A stretch of DNA of 15,321 nucleotides, taken from contig JBDHRG010000095.1 of assembly GCA_039807445.1 (NCBI GenBank), positions 1-15,321 of the forward strand. Reading direction: 5' to 3'. Position numbers and translations under genes: made by a program. Below are positions 13,745 to 15,321 of this stretch, piece by piece. Each line of letters opens with the position of its first letter. Positions within the stretch are counted from its first letter, which is position 1. Below the pieces are notes generated by a model, which had not been told where the DNA came from, searched no databases, and saw nothing but the letters and a program-made list of their open reading frames with translations. The stretch comes from JBDHRG01 sp039807445. GTDB taxonomy: Bacteria > Pseudomonadota > Gammaproteobacteria > Competibacterales > Competibacteraceae.

Positions 13745-14707
13745 ATGTCCCGGGAACGACAGCTGCTGGAATCGCTCGCCGACGGCGCGTTCCGCTCCGG
13801 CGAAGCCCTCGCCGCCACGCTCGGCGTCAGCCGTGCCGCGGTGTGGAAGCTCGTGCGCGGTCTGGCGGCACGCGGGCTGGAAGTCCACGCGGTGCGCGGC
13901 CGCGGCTACCGCCTGGCGGCGCCGCTCGAACTGCTCGATGCGGACGCGATCCGCGCCGCCGCCGGCGCCCTGCCCGGGCCGCTCGAACTGTTCGACACGA
14001 TCGACTCGACCAACACGTATTTGCTCGGTCGCGCCAAGCTCGGAGCGCCTACGGGCAGCGCCTGCCTAGCCGAGACGCAGCGCGCCGGGCGCGGCCGTCT
14101 CGGCCGCACCTGGGTTTCGCCGTACGGCGCCAGCCTTTACCTGTCGCTGCTGTGGCGCTTCGCCTTTGCGCCGGCGCAGCTCGCCGGGCTGAGCCTCGCG
14201 GTCGGCGTCGCCGCTGCGCGCGCGCTCGAAGCCGAGGGTGTGGCCGGCATCGGCTTGAAATGGCCCAACGACGTACAGTGCGACGGACGCAAGCTCGCCG
14301 GCGTGCTGCTCGAGTTCGGCGGCGAGTCGAGCGGACCGTGCTTCGCCGTCATCGGCGTCGGCGTCAATGTCGCGATGCCGCCCGGCGCGGCGATCGACCA
14401 GCCCTGGGTCGACTGCGCCAGCATCGTCGGCCGCGGGCGCGTGTCGCGCAACCGCCTCGCCGGGCGGCTGATCGCCGAACTGGTACGCGGCTGCGAAAGC
14501 TTCGCGGCGGGCGGGCTCGAAGCCTTCTCCGCCGACTGGCAACGGCTCGACCGGGTTGCCGGCCGGCCGGTACGGCTGGCCTGGCTCGGTGGCGCGGTCG
14601 AGGGCATCGCGCGCGGCATCGACCGCAGCGGCGCGCTCGAGCTCGAAACCGCCGCGGGTGTGCGCGCCTTCGCCATCGGCGAAGTCAGCCTGAGGCTCGC
14701 GCCGTGA
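13745..14707 (+). CDS. birA: Bifunctional biotin-protein ligase / biotin operon repressor BirA
   Basis: Activates biotin as biotinyl-AMP and attaches it to carrier proteins such as the acetyl-CoA carboxylase biotin carrier; with its N-terminal domain it can also repress biotin genes. The 320-residue product has a winged helix-turn-helix (about 18-57: SGEALAATLGVSRAAVWKLV, then the wing VRGRGYRL). The catalytic domain has STNTY (88-92), the biotinyl-AMP loop GRGRLGRTW (115-123), KWPNDV (172-177), GRKLAGVLLE (181-190) and IGVGVNV (203-209), and a small C-terminal SH3-like domain follows. The start at 13745 gives a full-length N-terminus, but no ribosome binding site is visible and the cbb3 terminator ends just upstream. 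The stop overlaps the coaX GTG. No biotin operator is evident nearby. Confidence 0.96.
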   Translation: MSRERQLLESLADGAFRSGEALAATLGVSRAAVWKLVRGLAARGLEVHAVRGRGYRLAAPLELLDADAIRAAAGALPGPLELFDTIDSTNTYLLGRAKLGAPTGSACLAETQRAGRGRLGRTWVSPYGASLYLSLLWRFAFAPAQLAGLSLAVGVAAARALEAEGVAGIGLKWPNDVQCDGRKLAGVLLEFGGESSGPCFAVIGVGVNVAMPPGAAIDQPWVDCASIVGRGRVSRNRLAGRLIAELVRGCESFAAGGLEAFSADWQRLDRVAGRPVRLAWLGGAVEGIARGIDRSGALELETAAGVRAFAIGEVSLRLAP

Positions 14708-15321
14708 CGCGGCTGCTGCTCGACATCGGTAACACCCGGCTCAAGTGGCTGGCCGAAGATGCGGCCGGCAACGCGCTCGCCAGCGGCGAGCGTGCGCACC
14801 GCGGTTCGGCGGCCGAGCTGCACGCCGACCCAGACTGGGCGCGGCTGCCGCCGCCCGCGCGCATCGTCGGCGCCAATGTCGCCGGCGACGAGCTCGCGGC
14901 GGCTTTCGATGCCTGGGCCGTGCGGCGCTGGGGCGTGCGTGCACGCTGGGTGCGGCCCGAAGCACAGGCATTCGGCGTGCGCAACGCCTACGCCGAGCCG
15001 GCACGGATGGGGGTCGACCGCTGGCTGGCGATGGTCGGCGCCTGGGCGCTCGGCGTCGCGCCGTGCTGCGTGATCGACTGCGGCACCGCGGTCACCGTCG
15101 ACGTGCTCGATACCGGCGGCGCGCATCGTGGCGGCGTGATCTTCCCCGGGCTCGCGCTGATGCGCGAAGCCTTGTACCGGCACACCAAGCGCATCCCGCC
15201 CGAGGCGGGCGAAGCCGCCGGCGCGCTCGGCGTGGACACGCGCGGCTGCGTCGCCAGCGGCGTGCTGCACGCGGTGGCCGGCGGCATCGCCCGCACGGTC
15301 GAGGCGGCCGAGCGCGAGCTG
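14704..15321 (+). CDS. coaX: Type III pantothenate kinase CoaX (3' partial)
   Basis: Catalyses the ATP-dependent phosphorylation of pantothenate, the first committed step of coenzyme A synthesis; the family was formerly annotated as Bvg accessory factor. The frame opens with GTG overlapping the birA stop (GTGA) and stays open for 206 codons to the window end, so the C-terminus is missing. Motifs are the N-terminal phosphate loop LLLDIGNTRLKW, the MGVDRWLAMVGAW block (pantothenate and dimer contact region; Asp104 if counted from the GTG), and the second ASKHA phosphate-binding motif CCVIDCGTAVTVDVL. FPGLALMREALYRHT follows and is also typical. It is probably co-transcribed and translationally coupled with birA, as in many Betaproteobacteria and Pseudomonas. 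Confidence 0.94.
   Translation, partial: MTRLLLDIGNTRLKWLAEDAAGNALASGERAHRGSAAELHADPDWARLPPPARIVGANVAGDELAAAFDAWAVRRWGVRARWVRPEAQAFGVRNAYAEPARMGVDRWLAMVGAWALGVAPCCVIDCGTAVTVDVLDTGGAHRGGVIFPGLALMREALYRHTKRIPPEAGEAAGALGVDTRGCVASGVLHAVAGGIARTVEAAEREL

Noticed and set aside
13178..13888. Minus-strand frame spanning ccoS, the mini-ORF and the start of birA
   Set aside because: It crosses the intrinsic terminator and three plus-strand coding segments. The product lacks any family pattern.
1..15321. Mobile element, CRISPR array, tRNA or rRNA genes, defence genes
   Set aside because: All sizeable coding sequence is accounted for by respiratory and cofactor genes. I see no transposase motifs, spaced direct repeats, or tRNA-like cloverleaf sequences, and no gap exceeds about 200 bases.

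Overview
The window is a single, gene-dense, very GC-rich chromosomal segment from a proteobacterium that respires with haem-copper oxidases. The gene order cox11-cox3-(DUF2909)-SURF1-SCO-like protein-COX15-cyoE, the ccoNOQP-ccoG-ccoH-ccoI-ccoS order, and a birA-coaX pair all fit Beta- or Gammaproteobacteria. The long multi-spanning form of CcoH reminds me of Rhodocyclales-like Betaproteobacteria. That placement is from memory of family features, not from a search.

Region 1 (1-5045) is the distal part of an aa3-type cytochrome c oxidase locus. It holds the end of the CuB-insertion chaperone ctaG, oxidase subunit III (ctaE), a small twin-transmembrane DUF2909 gene on the opposite strand, SURF1, a membrane-anchored SCO/thioredoxin-like protein, haem A synthase (ctaA) and protohaem farnesyltransferase (ctaB/cyoE). 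CyoE makes haem O, CtaA oxidises it to haem A, SURF1 helps place haem A, and CtaG and perhaps the SCO-like protein handle copper. Several junctions are 4-base ATGA overlaps. The exception is a 130-base gap before ctaA that holds a perfect hairpin competing with a strong G-quadruplex motif.

Region 2 (5046-13682) begins after a promoter-like stretch and is a complete cbb3 (high-affinity) oxidase cluster. It contains ccoN, ccoO, ccoQ and ccoP (structural), then ccoG (Fe-S protein), ccoH, ccoI (copper P-type ATPase) and ccoS (assembly), and finally an unrecognised 30-residue single-membrane-span ORF. GC-rich hairpins sit in three of the gaps (O/Q, P/G, G/H). The unit ends at a textbook intrinsic terminator at 13704-13733.

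Region 3 (13745-15321) is birA (biotin-protein ligase with DNA-binding domain) overlapping coaX (type III pantothenate kinase, cut by the window end), both cofactor genes.

I see no mobile element, tRNA, rRNA or CRISPR array. Most of the window is well-known respiratory biology. The least explained items are the 30-aa ORF after ccoS, the SCO-like protein with an altered copper site, the hairpin/G4 element before ctaA, and the antisense DUF2909 gene inside the oxidase operon.
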